In this document: in pieces, positions 16,934-25,306 of the stretch | Layout: each line of letters begins with the position of its first letter | Numbering within the stretch: the first letter of the stretch is position 1 | DNA from: a virus | Direction: 5' to 3' (one strand) | DNA: 59,322 nucleotides | Virus record (IMG/VR): IMGVR_UViG_3300028197_000779 | Location: 1 to 59,322 of that record | Program-made: the position numbers and the translations under genes | The notes under the pieces: model-generated | Databases searched by the model: none | What the model was told of the DNA's origin: nothing | Seen by the model: the letters and a program-made list of their open reading frames with translations, nothing else

Positions 16934-17741
16934 AGCTGTAGTATTCATAAACTACAACTACACCCTCACGACCTCTAGCACCTCTATTGCCATGCTGAGA
17001 TCCGTTGCCACCTGCACCCCATGCTGCGTGAGATTGGTGTCTATGAGAATAGTTTCCCTGGTTATGTGATGATGGTTGAGATCCACCCATGAAGGAAGAT
17101 CCACCAGCGTGGTTACCATAACTATGATGAGATCCGTGACCATTGCCACCTCCACCATATACATTTAAGTTACCACCTGATCCATTACCACCAATACCAC
17201 CAGCGTGTTGTTGACGACAATTTGCGCCATATCCGCCCGATGCTGAGCAGAATGATCCAAAACTTGATGCGTTACCGTTACCACCACATCCAGCGTAGTT
17301 TGTACCACCACCAGGACTGCCGATAGTAACTGGAACACTTGAAGTATTAGTTACATCAAGGACTCTTTCTGACATACCACCAGCGCCTGCTGATTCGCAA
17401 TAACCTGATCCCCCGCCACCAGCGCCGACTACGACGACTTTAATTGATGCAACACCACTTGGTCTAGACCAAGTGCCATTAGAAGTCCATACTTGCATGG
17501 ATCTGAATCCACCTGTAGCAGAAACTGCTGCCCACTGCAGATTGCTACCATCCGTGGATAGATATTTACCACTTTGACTACCAAAGTTGGGAATCACATA
17601 AGTAGATGCCCCTGAAATACTGCCGTTGATGTTAAGGTTAGTGACCTTTAATTCACCGTTCGCAGTAATAGACCCACTATTGAGGGTAAACCCACCAACA
17701 CCAGAGGGATCTCGTACTGTAGTAACTTTTAAGACGCTCAT
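16932..17741 (-). CDS. Glycine/histidine-rich adhesin-like tail protein C
   Basis: 269 residues, third of three tandem paralogues of identical length. Residues 1-90 are an ordinary beta-rich domain with MQVWTSNGTWSRPSG at its end; the rest is a Gly-rich array (GAGGGGSGYCESAGAGG, SPGGGTNYAGCGGNGN, VYGGGGNGHGSHHSYGNH) ending GNRGARGREGVVVVYEYYS. This resembles glycine-rich distal adhesins such as the gp38 type of T-even phages, where polyglycine II helices present variable recognition loops. Copies differ mainly in the His/Ser/Tyr loop near residues 210-240. Likely role: host receptor binding. Confidence 0.72.
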   Translation of the reverse strand: MSVLKVTTVRDPSGVGGFTLNSGSITANGELKVTNLNINGSISGASTYVIPNFGSQSGKYLSTDGSNLQWAAVSATGGFRSMQVWTSNGTWSRPSGVASIKVVVVGAGGGGSGYCESAGAGGMSERVLDVTNTSSVPVTIGSPGGGTNYAGCGGNGNASSFGSFCSASGGYGANCRQQHAGGIGGNGSGGNLNVYGGGGNGHGSHHSYGNHAGGSSFMGGSQPSSHNQGNYSHRHQSHAAWGAGGNGSQHGNRGARGREGVVVVYEYYS

Positions 17742-17760
17742 TTCTTAATGCCTGACTTAG

Positions 17761-17768
17761 TATTTATC
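17761..17768 (-). promoter_or_regulatory. T4-type late promoter box
   Basis: GATAAATA on the minus strand, about 20 bases before the ATG at 17741 and inside the last codons of the upstream paralogue. Confidence 0.65.
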
Positions 17769-18573
17769 CGAAGAATTCTTGGACTACAACTACACCCTCA
17801 CGACCTCTAGCACCTCGGTTACCATGCTGAGATCCGTTACCACCTGCACCCCATGCTGCATGTGATTGATGTTGGTGGGAATAGTTTGATTGACCATGAG
17901 ATGATGGTTGTCCACCACCATAATATGATCTACCAGAGGAATGGTTACCATAACTGTGGTGTGATCCATGACCATTACCGCCGCCACCGTATACATTTAG
18001 GGTGCCACCTGATCCGTTACCACCAATACCACCAGCATGTTGTTGGCGACAGTTAGCACCATATCCACCAGATGCTGAGCAATAACTACCGAAAGACGAG
18101 GAGTTACCGTTACCACCACATCCAGCGTAGTTTGTACCACCACCAGGACTACCAATAGTTACAGAAACTGACGATACATTAGTTACGTCAAGGACTCTTT
18201 CGGATGTGCCCCCTGCACCTGCTGATTCACAGTGTCCAGATCCACCACCACCTGCTCCAGTAACAGTCACGATGATAGATTTGCAGTTACTAGGTCTAGT
18301 CCAAGTGCCATTAGATGTCCACACTTGCATAGATCTAATACCAGATCCACCACCAGCACCTGCCCACTCAAGACCAGATGCACCTGCTCTCAGGTATTTG
18401 CCTGCGTTACCAGACATATTGGGTATAATATAATCACTATTACCACTAATCTTACCGTTGATGACAATGTTAGAGACAGTCAACGTCCCGATAGCGTGAA
18501 TTTTACCTGTAGAAAGTAAAAATCCAGTACTATCAGAAAGATCTTTAATAGATGATACTCTAATCTGTGACAT
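17764..18573 (-). CDS. Glycine/histidine-rich adhesin-like tail protein B
   Basis: Second of the three 269-residue paralogues. N-terminal domain MSQIRVSSIKDLSDSTGFLL diverges from its neighbours while MQVWTSNGTWTRPS and the Gly-rich tail are nearly conserved. The variable loop here reads GNHSSGRSYYGGGQPSS. The conserved cysteines (GHCESAG, GCGGNG, YCSASGG, NCRQQ) suggest disulfides or metal binding within the Gly-rich region. Separate late promoter. Function as host-recognition adhesin is inferred from composition and context. Confidence 0.72.
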   Translation of the reverse strand: MSQIRVSSIKDLSDSTGFLLSTGKIHAIGTLTVSNIVINGKISGNSDYIIPNMSGNAGKYLRAGASGLEWAGAGGGSGIRSMQVWTSNGTWTRPSNCKSIIVTVTGAGGGGSGHCESAGAGGTSERVLDVTNVSSVSVTIGSPGGGTNYAGCGGNGNSSSFGSYCSASGGYGANCRQQHAGGIGGNGSGGTLNVYGGGGNGHGSHHSYGNHSSGRSYYGGGQPSSHGQSNYSHQHQSHAAWGAGGNGSQHGNRGARGREGVVVVQEFFG

Positions 18574-18590
18574 AATAGTCTCTTTTTTAG

Positions 18591-18598
18591 TATTTATC
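18591..18598 (-). promoter_or_regulatory. T4-type late promoter box
   Basis: GATAAATA on the minus strand, about 18 bases upstream of the ATG at 18573. Confidence 0.65.
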
Positions 18599-19403
18599 CG
18601 TAGAATTCGTGGACTACGACCACACCTTCACGACCTCTAGCACCTCTGTTGCCATGCTGAGCACCGTTGCCACCAGAACCCCATGCAGCATGAGATTGGT
18701 GATTATGAGAATAGTTTGATTGACCGTGAGATGATGGTTGAGCTCCACCGAAGTAACTTACTCCTGAGGTGTGGTTACCATATGAGTGGTTGGATCCATG
18801 TCCGTTACCTCCACCACCGTAGATATTGAGGGTACCACCACTCCCGTTACCACCGTATCCACCTGCGTGTTGTGTACTGCAGTTTGCACCGATTCCACCA
18901 CTTGCACTACAATAGGATCCAAAGGATGAACTATTGCCATTACCCCCACAACCAGAATAGTTAGTGCCACCACCAGGACTGCCGATAGTAATTGAAACTG
19001 ATGATACATTAGTCACATCAACCTGTCTCTGTGCAGTGCCAGCAGCACCACCAGATTCGCAGTATCCGCTACCTCCACCACCTGCACCTGTCACCGTGAC
19101 CATGATGGTTTTAACACCAGATGGTCTGCTCCAAGTACCATTAGAAGTCCATACTTGCATGGATCTAACACCAGCAGCACTGCTTAGGTCACCCCATTGA
19201 AGGACCGCAGCATTATTCGTCAGGAATTTACCCTGATACGACGATGGGTTTGGGATAATATAATTAGAAGATCCAGAAATGGTCCCCTCCACAGAGAGAT
19301 TAGTAACGGTCAATGTGCCGTTAGCAGTCAATCCACCACTAGACAAAGTGAATCCACCGATTCCCCCTAAGTCTTTAATAGCGTTTACATTTAACTGTGC
19401 CAT
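18594..19403 (-). CDS. Glycine/histidine-rich adhesin-like tail protein A
   Basis: First of the three 269-residue paralogues in transcription order. N-terminus MAQLNVNAIKDLGGIGGFTL; Gly-rich part includes GGAAGTAQRQVDVTNV and the loop GNHTSGVSYFGGAQPSS. It carries the same terminal motif GARGREGVVVV as its copies, probably a capping strand. It may coexist with the others on the virion or be used alternatively to widen host range. Confidence 0.72.
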   Translation of the reverse strand: MAQLNVNAIKDLGGIGGFTLSSGGLTANGTLTVTNLSVEGTISGSSNYIIPNPSSYQGKFLTNNAAVLQWGDLSSAAGVRSMQVWTSNGTWSRPSGVKTIMVTVTGAGGGGSGYCESGGAAGTAQRQVDVTNVSSVSITIGSPGGGTNYSGCGGNGNSSSFGSYCSASGGIGANCSTQHAGGYGGNGSGGTLNIYGGGGNGHGSNHSYGNHTSGVSYFGGAQPSSHGQSNYSHNHQSHAAWGSGGNGAQHGNRGARGREGVVVVHEFYG

Positions 19404-19423
19404 GCTACTTTAATTCCTACGTT

Positions 19424-19978
19424 TTATTTATGCAATTTCCTGGTCTTAAACATCAGAGTCATTCTAAGCGAATCACTATACTGACTAACTGATCTGACTC
19501 CGTGCCAGACATTACCAGGAAAACCTAAGATTGATCTAAACTTAGGTAATACCGAATGAGTTATCAATTGGTTTTCCTTATCCCAAAGAATAGTTTCTCC
19601 TCCAGAATCAACACCCCAAGATTTATTCACATAGACAATTATAGTCTTACTTGTATCTAGGGTATCATCAGTGTGTAGTCTTTGATCTTGACCGCATGTT
19701 TGAGCATTTGCATAACAACGAATCAAACAATCATCAGGATCCAAGTATGGTTTGATATCTTTCCATACATCAAGTATTAATCCACTAATTTCATACTCAC
19801 AGTCATAACATGACTGCTCCAGTGTAGTCGGTCCACCGAAAAAGATGGTCCAATGAGGTATACTTCTCCTTACTATACTCGGATGACTGCGATATCCCCA
19901 TTTCCAGGAAGAATTTCTCAAGTATTCATATAATTCAGATGCTCTAGATTCAGTTAGTGCATTCTCATGATAAAACAT
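19424..19978 (-). CDS. 2OG-Fe(II) oxygenase, prolyl-4-hydroxylase-like
   Basis: 184 residues with H102-T-D104 (RLHTDDTLD), the GGETILWD turn, H159 (NVWHGVRS) and R172 (LRMTLMF), a complete active site. It sits inside the tail-fibre block, between structural genes and the three adhesin genes, which makes a virion protein an attractive substrate. Follows the 275-aa structural gene by eight bases. Confidence 0.9.
   Translation of the reverse strand: MFYHENALTESRASELYEYLRNSSWKWGYRSHPSIVRRSIPHWTIFFGGPTTLEQSCYDCEYEISGLILDVWKDIKPYLDPDDCLIRCYANAQTCGQDQRLHTDDTLDTSKTIIVYVNKSWGVDSGGETILWDKENQLITHSVLPKFRSILGFPGNVWHGVRSVSQYSDSLRMTLMFKTRKLHK
19425..19432 (-). promoter_or_regulatory. T4-type late promoter box
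   Basis: CATAAATA on the minus strand, about 22 bases before the ATG at 19403, overlapping the stop region of the oxygenase gene. Confidence 0.6.
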
Positions 19979-19985
19979 TATTCAA

Positions 19986-20813
19986 TCAATCCCATCCAAA
20001 ATGTTCTTCTGCTGATGCTAAGAAGTTATTGACAAATGTTTGTGCTTGAGATTGACTGATCTGTCCATTGGTCTGACCATTTGATATTAGCGCAGTCCAA
20101 ACAAAACAGTTTGTTGACGTTGATTCATATTGAGATGTATCACTGTCAGAATTACTTGCAAAAGTATTAACAGTAAATCCATCCGAAACATCACTACCAT
20201 CCCACTTACTTGTACCAACAGTGCAGTATAAGTGTGAAACGCCAGGGTCACTATTCTGATTCCATGCTTTGTTTACCAACCATGCATAAACCATATCAAA
20301 TTCTCCCACAGTAGCATTATTATATACTGTAAGTGCAGCAGGAGTTCCACCACCATTATCAGCACCTAGGTTACCATTTCTTGACCATCCATATCGAGTT
20401 TGTTGTCCTGTTGGAGCAACTGCAATACCAACCAAGGGCCAAGAATAACTAAGTGGAATATATTTAATGGTACTATATGTTAATAGATTACTATTGTATC
20501 CCATATTACCACTGGCACCACCATCCTTTCTCACCTGAGTATAGTTACCTGTATCATACATGTCAGATTGTGCATCACCAATATTGGTGTCACCAGAATC
20601 TGTTTCATACTGATAATTAGTGCCACTTGATCCCCAACCTACTTTTCGCGCTTCCATGTAGTCACGGAATGCTGTTAATTCAGAATCATCATATAATGGA
20701 AAAGGAGTATTAGTGGCACCTGAATTTGGATCACCAGCAGCACCACCAATCGTGCCTCTTCTTGCGATAGTAGCACCAAGGGGAGAAAAAGCGCCAGAAA
20801 GTCCAATACTCAT
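19986..20813 (-). CDS. Virion structural protein, tail-fibre region, 275 aa
   Basis: Starts MSIGLSGAFSPLGATIARRG; rich in Gly, Ser, Thr, Asn and Tyr as in phage fibres, with a Trp- and Asp-rich C-terminal half. Overlaps the upstream structural gene by four bases. No family recognised; fibre or decorating protein inferred from composition and place. Confidence 0.55.
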   Translation of the reverse strand: MSIGLSGAFSPLGATIARRGTIGGAAGDPNSGATNTPFPLYDDSELTAFRDYMEARKVGWGSSGTNYQYETDSGDTNIGDAQSDMYDTGNYTQVRKDGGASGNMGYNSNLLTYSTIKYIPLSYSWPLVGIAVAPTGQQTRYGWSRNGNLGADNGGGTPAALTVYNNATVGEFDMVYAWLVNKAWNQNSDPGVSHLYCTVGTSKWDGSDVSDGFTVNTFASNSDSDTSQYESTSTNCFVWTALISNGQTNGQISQSQAQTFVNNFLASAEEHFGWD

Positions 20814-21667
20814 GATGCGTAGTTTCCTCCACTACCTAACACTGTATACTGACCTGTGCTACCAGTATTAAATGCAATGAATGAGAAAGATACAACACAA
20901 ATACTACCACCACTATGTCCAGGGTTAACACCCCCAGGCCATTTAATCGTCTGTTGTTGACCATCTACGTTGACTGTAGAGGGAATACCTGTACCACCAG
21001 CGTCGTTAATAATACAAGTAATTGTATATGCCGCAGAGTCTGTGGGCATATTGTTAATATTTAAGGTAAAGTTACCACCGCCAGTCTTTTCAACAAAGAT
21101 AGCATTGTTGTTATTAAAATCGTGAGTGATATCACCACTGGTGTTGTAGAAGGTCAGACTTTCTTTTGTCTCAGAGAAGTGTAGAGTCCCTGTGCTGGTG
21201 ATATTTCCAGATGTTAACTCTTGAAATTCTGCAGTGCTGGAGTCTTCCTCACCAATAATGTTCCATGCAGCACCATTTTCAACGGTAACTGTGAATCCAT
21301 TGTCAATGCTAACAGGACCAATCGTGGCACCGTTGGCAAATTCGGGCGCACCATTAGCAGTCACACCAACAGTAATATTCTCTTGAATATTCTTACCGTT
21401 AGTCCTGATAATAGATCCTTCACCCAATGAAGGACCGCCACCACCAACATCAGTCCATCCAGCAGCACCTTGAGCAGCATCTGCCTTATAGATCTGCGCC
21501 ATATCCTCGGTGGTGTTATACACCAACGTGCCGAAAGCAGGAGTACCTAAGGCAGTAACTGCTGCTTGGTTGAGTGCAGGCAGGTTGATCTGCTCGGTTA
21601 CCTGTAGTGCCTCCATAATGGCACGGGTAACCTGATCAATCTGGTTTCCTATAATCTTTGTGGACAT
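20810..21667 (-). CDS. Virion structural protein, tail-fibre-like, 285 aa
   Basis: N-terminus MSTKIIGNQIDQVTRAIMEALQV is a helical attachment segment; then FGTLVYNTTEDMAQIYKADAAQGAAGWTDVG, a motif typical of cyanophage fibre proteins, and a beta-rich C-terminus. Coupled to the next gene by ATGA. Probably a trimeric fibre component. Confidence 0.62.
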   Translation of the reverse strand: MSTKIIGNQIDQVTRAIMEALQVTEQINLPALNQAAVTALGTPAFGTLVYNTTEDMAQIYKADAAQGAAGWTDVGGGGPSLGEGSIIRTNGKNIQENITVGVTANGAPEFANGATIGPVSIDNGFTVTVENGAAWNIIGEEDSSTAEFQELTSGNITSTGTLHFSETKESLTFYNTSGDITHDFNNNNAIFVEKTGGGNFTLNINNMPTDSAAYTITCIINDAGGTGIPSTVNVDGQQQTIKWPGGVNPGHSGGSICVVSFSFIAFNTGSTGQYTVLGSGGNYAS

Positions 21668-21690
21668 TCTAGACCCCGATTAGTGTAACT

Positions 21691-24600
21691 TTAGATAACC
21701 AATTCACGGATTTGAACAGCGTCACCAGCTTGTGGAATAGTGCCAACTGAGAAATCTACAGCGTTAGCAGTGACTGTGTAGTCAGTCCCAGGACGTTGAC
21801 AAACACCATTCAAGAATACAAGTAACGAATATGCATTATGACCAGGCGAAATTGCAAAGGATGATGTGGATCCATTACCCGTATACATTACGCCGCTGTT
21901 TCCATTATTAATTCCAGTCGCCAGAGAGTATTTATCAGCGCAACCATATTTACCAGTAACATCAATGTCACCGCTAACCATTACGTTACCAGCAATCTTC
22001 ATGCGATTGGATGCATCAGGTGCGATGCCAATACCATAATGTGTTTCACCACTGAACCTATTAGATGTAATAGGTGTAGTATCACTTAGACCAAACTTAT
22101 ACCATACACCTGAGTCGTAAATCCAACCCAAAGCATTACCAGGAGTCCAGTCAATGTTATAGCAGAGATCACCGCTGTTGTATGCTTCAGTAGCATCAAC
22201 TTCGGGATTACCTGAAGAATCCTCTTCTGCCATGAGGATATTTCTCAACACCGTGCCATCATCATTAGATAATGTGAAGTTAAGAGTTTGGATAGTATCC
22301 TGTGATGTTATTTTCTTCTGGAAAGTAACAGGACCAGAGAATACTGATTCTAATTGGTTAGATGCACCACCAATAACAGTCAGTTTATCAGTTAGCACCA
22401 ACTCAGAGAATGTCTCAATAGTTGTGCCTTCCTCACCCAACACGTTAAGTTGTGCAATATCTTCGTTAGTAATCTGACCTGTAACTGGGTTAATAACTTG
22501 GTTACCAACAAACAACTCACCGTCAGAGTTAACACCAGAGTAATATGCAACACCTGCTGCTTCCTTCAATGACTGAGATAGTCTCACCGCTCGCGGTGTT
22601 AACACCTCAACCTGTGTAGATGGGAATGCAGTTGAGTAGTTACCAGGACCAAATCCAAGATACTCAAACGTGTGACCAGATGCTCTAAGAATAGAGTATC
22701 TTCTCAACTCACAAAGAATAGGTTGGACACTATTATCAGCGTTAAGTTTTAATGGGATCTTACGATCTTCTGCTTCACCCAAGCGTGCAGTGACAGAAAT
22801 ACCATTCAGCACGTTAGATGTAGTGTTATAACCTAAGTTATTCTCAGTCTCCAGCAAGAAGAATTGTGATGTCTCCTTCGTGATAGATCTCTCGGTATCC
22901 TCATTAGGGACAGGAGATGCACCATCAGTTGTAGTAACTAGACCTAAAGTCTCATTATCAGCAATAGATACAGATGCTGCAGGATCAGCGACAGGGTTAT
23001 CTCTGTCGAATGCTGGATACAAATCAACTGTCTGCTGTGAGAAGAAGAAGTCGTTAAAGTTAGAGGTAGATGGTGATACTGACGCATTCAATAGTGTCAC
23101 ATAATATACACCGTCAGTTACACCCCTCACAAACGTTTGGTATGTTTCAGTAGCATAAACGTAGTATGACTTAGTATATGCGGGTGAGTTTGTTTCACTG
23201 GATCTAGGTTGAATAACGAAACCAGTGATAGGTTCTCTAGGCACTGGGAATGAATCTTTGTCTAGCACATAGCGATAACGATATACTCTGTCAACCAAGT
23301 TACGGGCATCAGGCACACGACGAATATAAGTCGTAGGTGTGAATCCGAGGTTTTGATAGAGTGAGTTTGCTTGTAACGTAGTATAAATGGTATTCTGTGC
23401 TGCGTTACCGTCAACCTGAAGATACCAATGGTTGTTGCTACTATCCCATTTAATTGGTGAGTCATCATCACCAGCACGGGTGCCAGTTACAGTCTTACCA
23501 GAGGGATTAATGTCTGCATAGTGTGCAGTGGGTTCAGACGCGCCAGATGCAAGTAACAGGACGTACAAACGGTCAGGAGTGTTAACGTCGTCTCTTCTTG
23601 CACCAACAGTATAACCTTGGACCTTACTTGGTGGTCTTGCAGTTTCTACTGTGTATCCATAAATGAATAGTTTAGTTGGGTCTGCTACAGATCGGGTCTT
23701 AGTAATATCAACTGTGACCCAGTTGATTGAAATTTCATCAACATCTGACAGCGACTTGGGAGGAATAACGTGGGTAATTTGCCCAGCTTTATCCTTAGTA
23801 AATGATGCTGCTTTGAAACCTTTGCTTCGCAGCGATGTATTTCCGAAGTTAGAGTTTGAGTTAGTAATGGATAGGTCACCGCCAGACTCACTAAAGAAAT
23901 GGTCACCAAATCCCACAGCAAACACAGACACAACCTGAATGAATGAATCATTGGATGCATGAATGTGGACGTGACGCCATCCTTTACGGTACTTACATAG
24001 ACCGTTAATGTGTGCGCCAGATCCAGAAGCTTGTGCTTCATAGTTTCCTGTGTTTGGATTATACAGCACGAATGCACGGTCATCCTTTTGGAGGGAGATT
24101 CCAGTGAATTGAGCCACAACCATGGACTTAAATCCAGTTGCTTCACTACCATCGGCGTGCATACCGTTGATACCCCAAACACTTCTCAGTGATAGGTTGA
24201 AACAATATGGTGATGCAGAGTCAACTGTATCAATCTCAACTTTAACTAGGACATTACTACCCAAAGCATTACCTGAGGGCTCTGCTGACATCTGATAGGT
24301 AAATTGGTTACCCTGTGCAGATGTTACCAGGAATGATCCATTGTAGAGGAGAGCATCTTGATCAGTAGGACCTGTAACCCCAGAAATATTAACAGCGACA
24401 CCCACGGAGAATCCATGATTCTTCGGGTTGCCCAACTCATCCACCGTAAAGGCGGTTGCGGTTTGCCCATTTCGGATAATTTGTGAGACTGCGAATTCGT
24501 CAGAAATAGGACCAACAATTCTATTTTCTTCAACTCTTGGTTGCAACTGATCTTGCGCTGGCAAACCTGAAGTATCAGGAATAACTGCATAACCTTTAGA

Positions 24601-25269
24601 GATCTTCTGATAGTAGAGCTCTAGATCTGCAGTGTTTGCATACTCAAAACAAGTAATCTTGTGATGAGAGAAGTTAGGTGCAATCTGACTCAGGTCATCT
24701 CTATAATAGACACCAGTATTGTCCCCATCAAAGAAGGACATTTGCCAGAAATAGCAACCACCTGTTAACCTAAAAATCGCAGTATTGCCAGGTTCATTAG
24801 CAGCAGTGATACCGAGACTGCCCTGTACTGTGGGATAAGGGACATATTTCGGAATGATTTTGGTTCTACGAAGGTCCGAACCAACAACAGAGACACCACG
24901 AGGACAGATAACACCGCCACGAGTTGAATTAAATTTATAAAGCTCATTACTTGCTGAGGTTAAATCAAAGTTGGTGTTTTCGTTAAACGGTTGAATCTGG
25001 TTGTAATCTGCAAGACCAGGACGATTATCAATAACATACTCTGATGGATACAGGTAGATACTGAATGCGTCAAATTCGTCATTACTTAGACCAACGCGAT
25101 ATGAGAAACGTGATACCTCAAGGAAAGCACGTTGCAACGACTTAAATGGACGCAGTGCCGAGTTACCTCGGTTGTCAAATGCATCAGAGGCATCAAAATC
25201 ATCGGGGTTGACGTAGATAATACGTCCCGTCCTCGACGTGATGATATTCTTAAGACGAGTAAGTGCCAT
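21691..25269 (-). CDS. Large virion structural protein, tail appendage, 1192 aa
   Basis: Long beta-rich protein. The N-terminus (MALTRLKNIITSRTGRIIYV; ALRPFKSLQRAFLEVSRFSY) is characteristic of a conserved cyanomyovirus structural protein; the C-terminus (SLLVFLNGVCQRPGTDYTV) is a common phage fibre end domain. The middle resembles a right-handed beta-helix (repeated short strands around VVGSDLRRTKI). It probably forms a side fibre or baseplate-attached appendage. Own late promoter box at 25293-25300. Confidence 0.7.
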   Translation of the reverse strand: MALTRLKNIITSRTGRIIYVNPDDFDASDAFDNRGNSALRPFKSLQRAFLEVSRFSYRVGLSNDEFDAFSIYLYPSEYVIDNRPGLADYNQIQPFNENTNFDLTSASNELYKFNSTRGGVICPRGVSVVGSDLRRTKIIPKYVPYPTVQGSLGITAANEPGNTAIFRLTGGCYFWQMSFFDGDNTGVYYRDDLSQIAPNFSHHKITCFEYANTADLELYYQKISKGYAVIPDTSGLPAQDQLQPRVEENRIVGPISDEFAVSQIIRNGQTATAFTVDELGNPKNHGFSVGVAVNISGVTGPTDQDALLYNGSFLVTSAQGNQFTYQMSAEPSGNALGSNVLVKVEIDTVDSASPYCFNLSLRSVWGINGMHADGSEATGFKSMVVAQFTGISLQKDDRAFVLYNPNTGNYEAQASGSGAHINGLCKYRKGWRHVHIHASNDSFIQVVSVFAVGFGDHFFSESGGDLSITNSNSNFGNTSLRSKGFKAASFTKDKAGQITHVIPPKSLSDVDEISINWVTVDITKTRSVADPTKLFIYGYTVETARPPSKVQGYTVGARRDDVNTPDRLYVLLLASGASEPTAHYADINPSGKTVTGTRAGDDDSPIKWDSSNNHWYLQVDGNAAQNTIYTTLQANSLYQNLGFTPTTYIRRVPDARNLVDRVYRYRYVLDKDSFPVPREPITGFVIQPRSSETNSPAYTKSYYVYATETYQTFVRGVTDGVYYVTLLNASVSPSTSNFNDFFFSQQTVDLYPAFDRDNPVADPAASVSIADNETLGLVTTTDGASPVPNEDTERSITKETSQFFLLETENNLGYNTTSNVLNGISVTARLGEAEDRKIPLKLNADNSVQPILCELRRYSILRASGHTFEYLGFGPGNYSTAFPSTQVEVLTPRAVRLSQSLKEAAGVAYYSGVNSDGELFVGNQVINPVTGQITNEDIAQLNVLGEEGTTIETFSELVLTDKLTVIGGASNQLESVFSGPVTFQKKITSQDTIQTLNFTLSNDDGTVLRNILMAEEDSSGNPEVDATEAYNSGDLCYNIDWTPGNALGWIYDSGVWYKFGLSDTTPITSNRFSGETHYGIGIAPDASNRMKIAGNVMVSGDIDVTGKYGCADKYSLATGINNGNSGVMYTGNGSTSSFAISPGHNAYSLLVFLNGVCQRPGTDYTVTANAVDFSVGTIPQAGDAVQIRELVI

Positions 25270-25292
25270 TCTTCAGGAATCCTTCTTCGGTA

Positions 25293-25300
25293 GTATTTAT
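25293..25300 (-). promoter_or_regulatory. T4-type late promoter box
   Basis: CATAAATA on the minus strand, about 24 bases before the ATG at 25269. Confidence 0.6.
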
Positions 25301-25306
25301 GATCAG

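Noticed and set aside
16932-19403. Possible CRISPR array or short tandem repeats
   Set aside because: Repetition is at the level of three 810-bp paralogous genes and glycine codons, without regular spacers.
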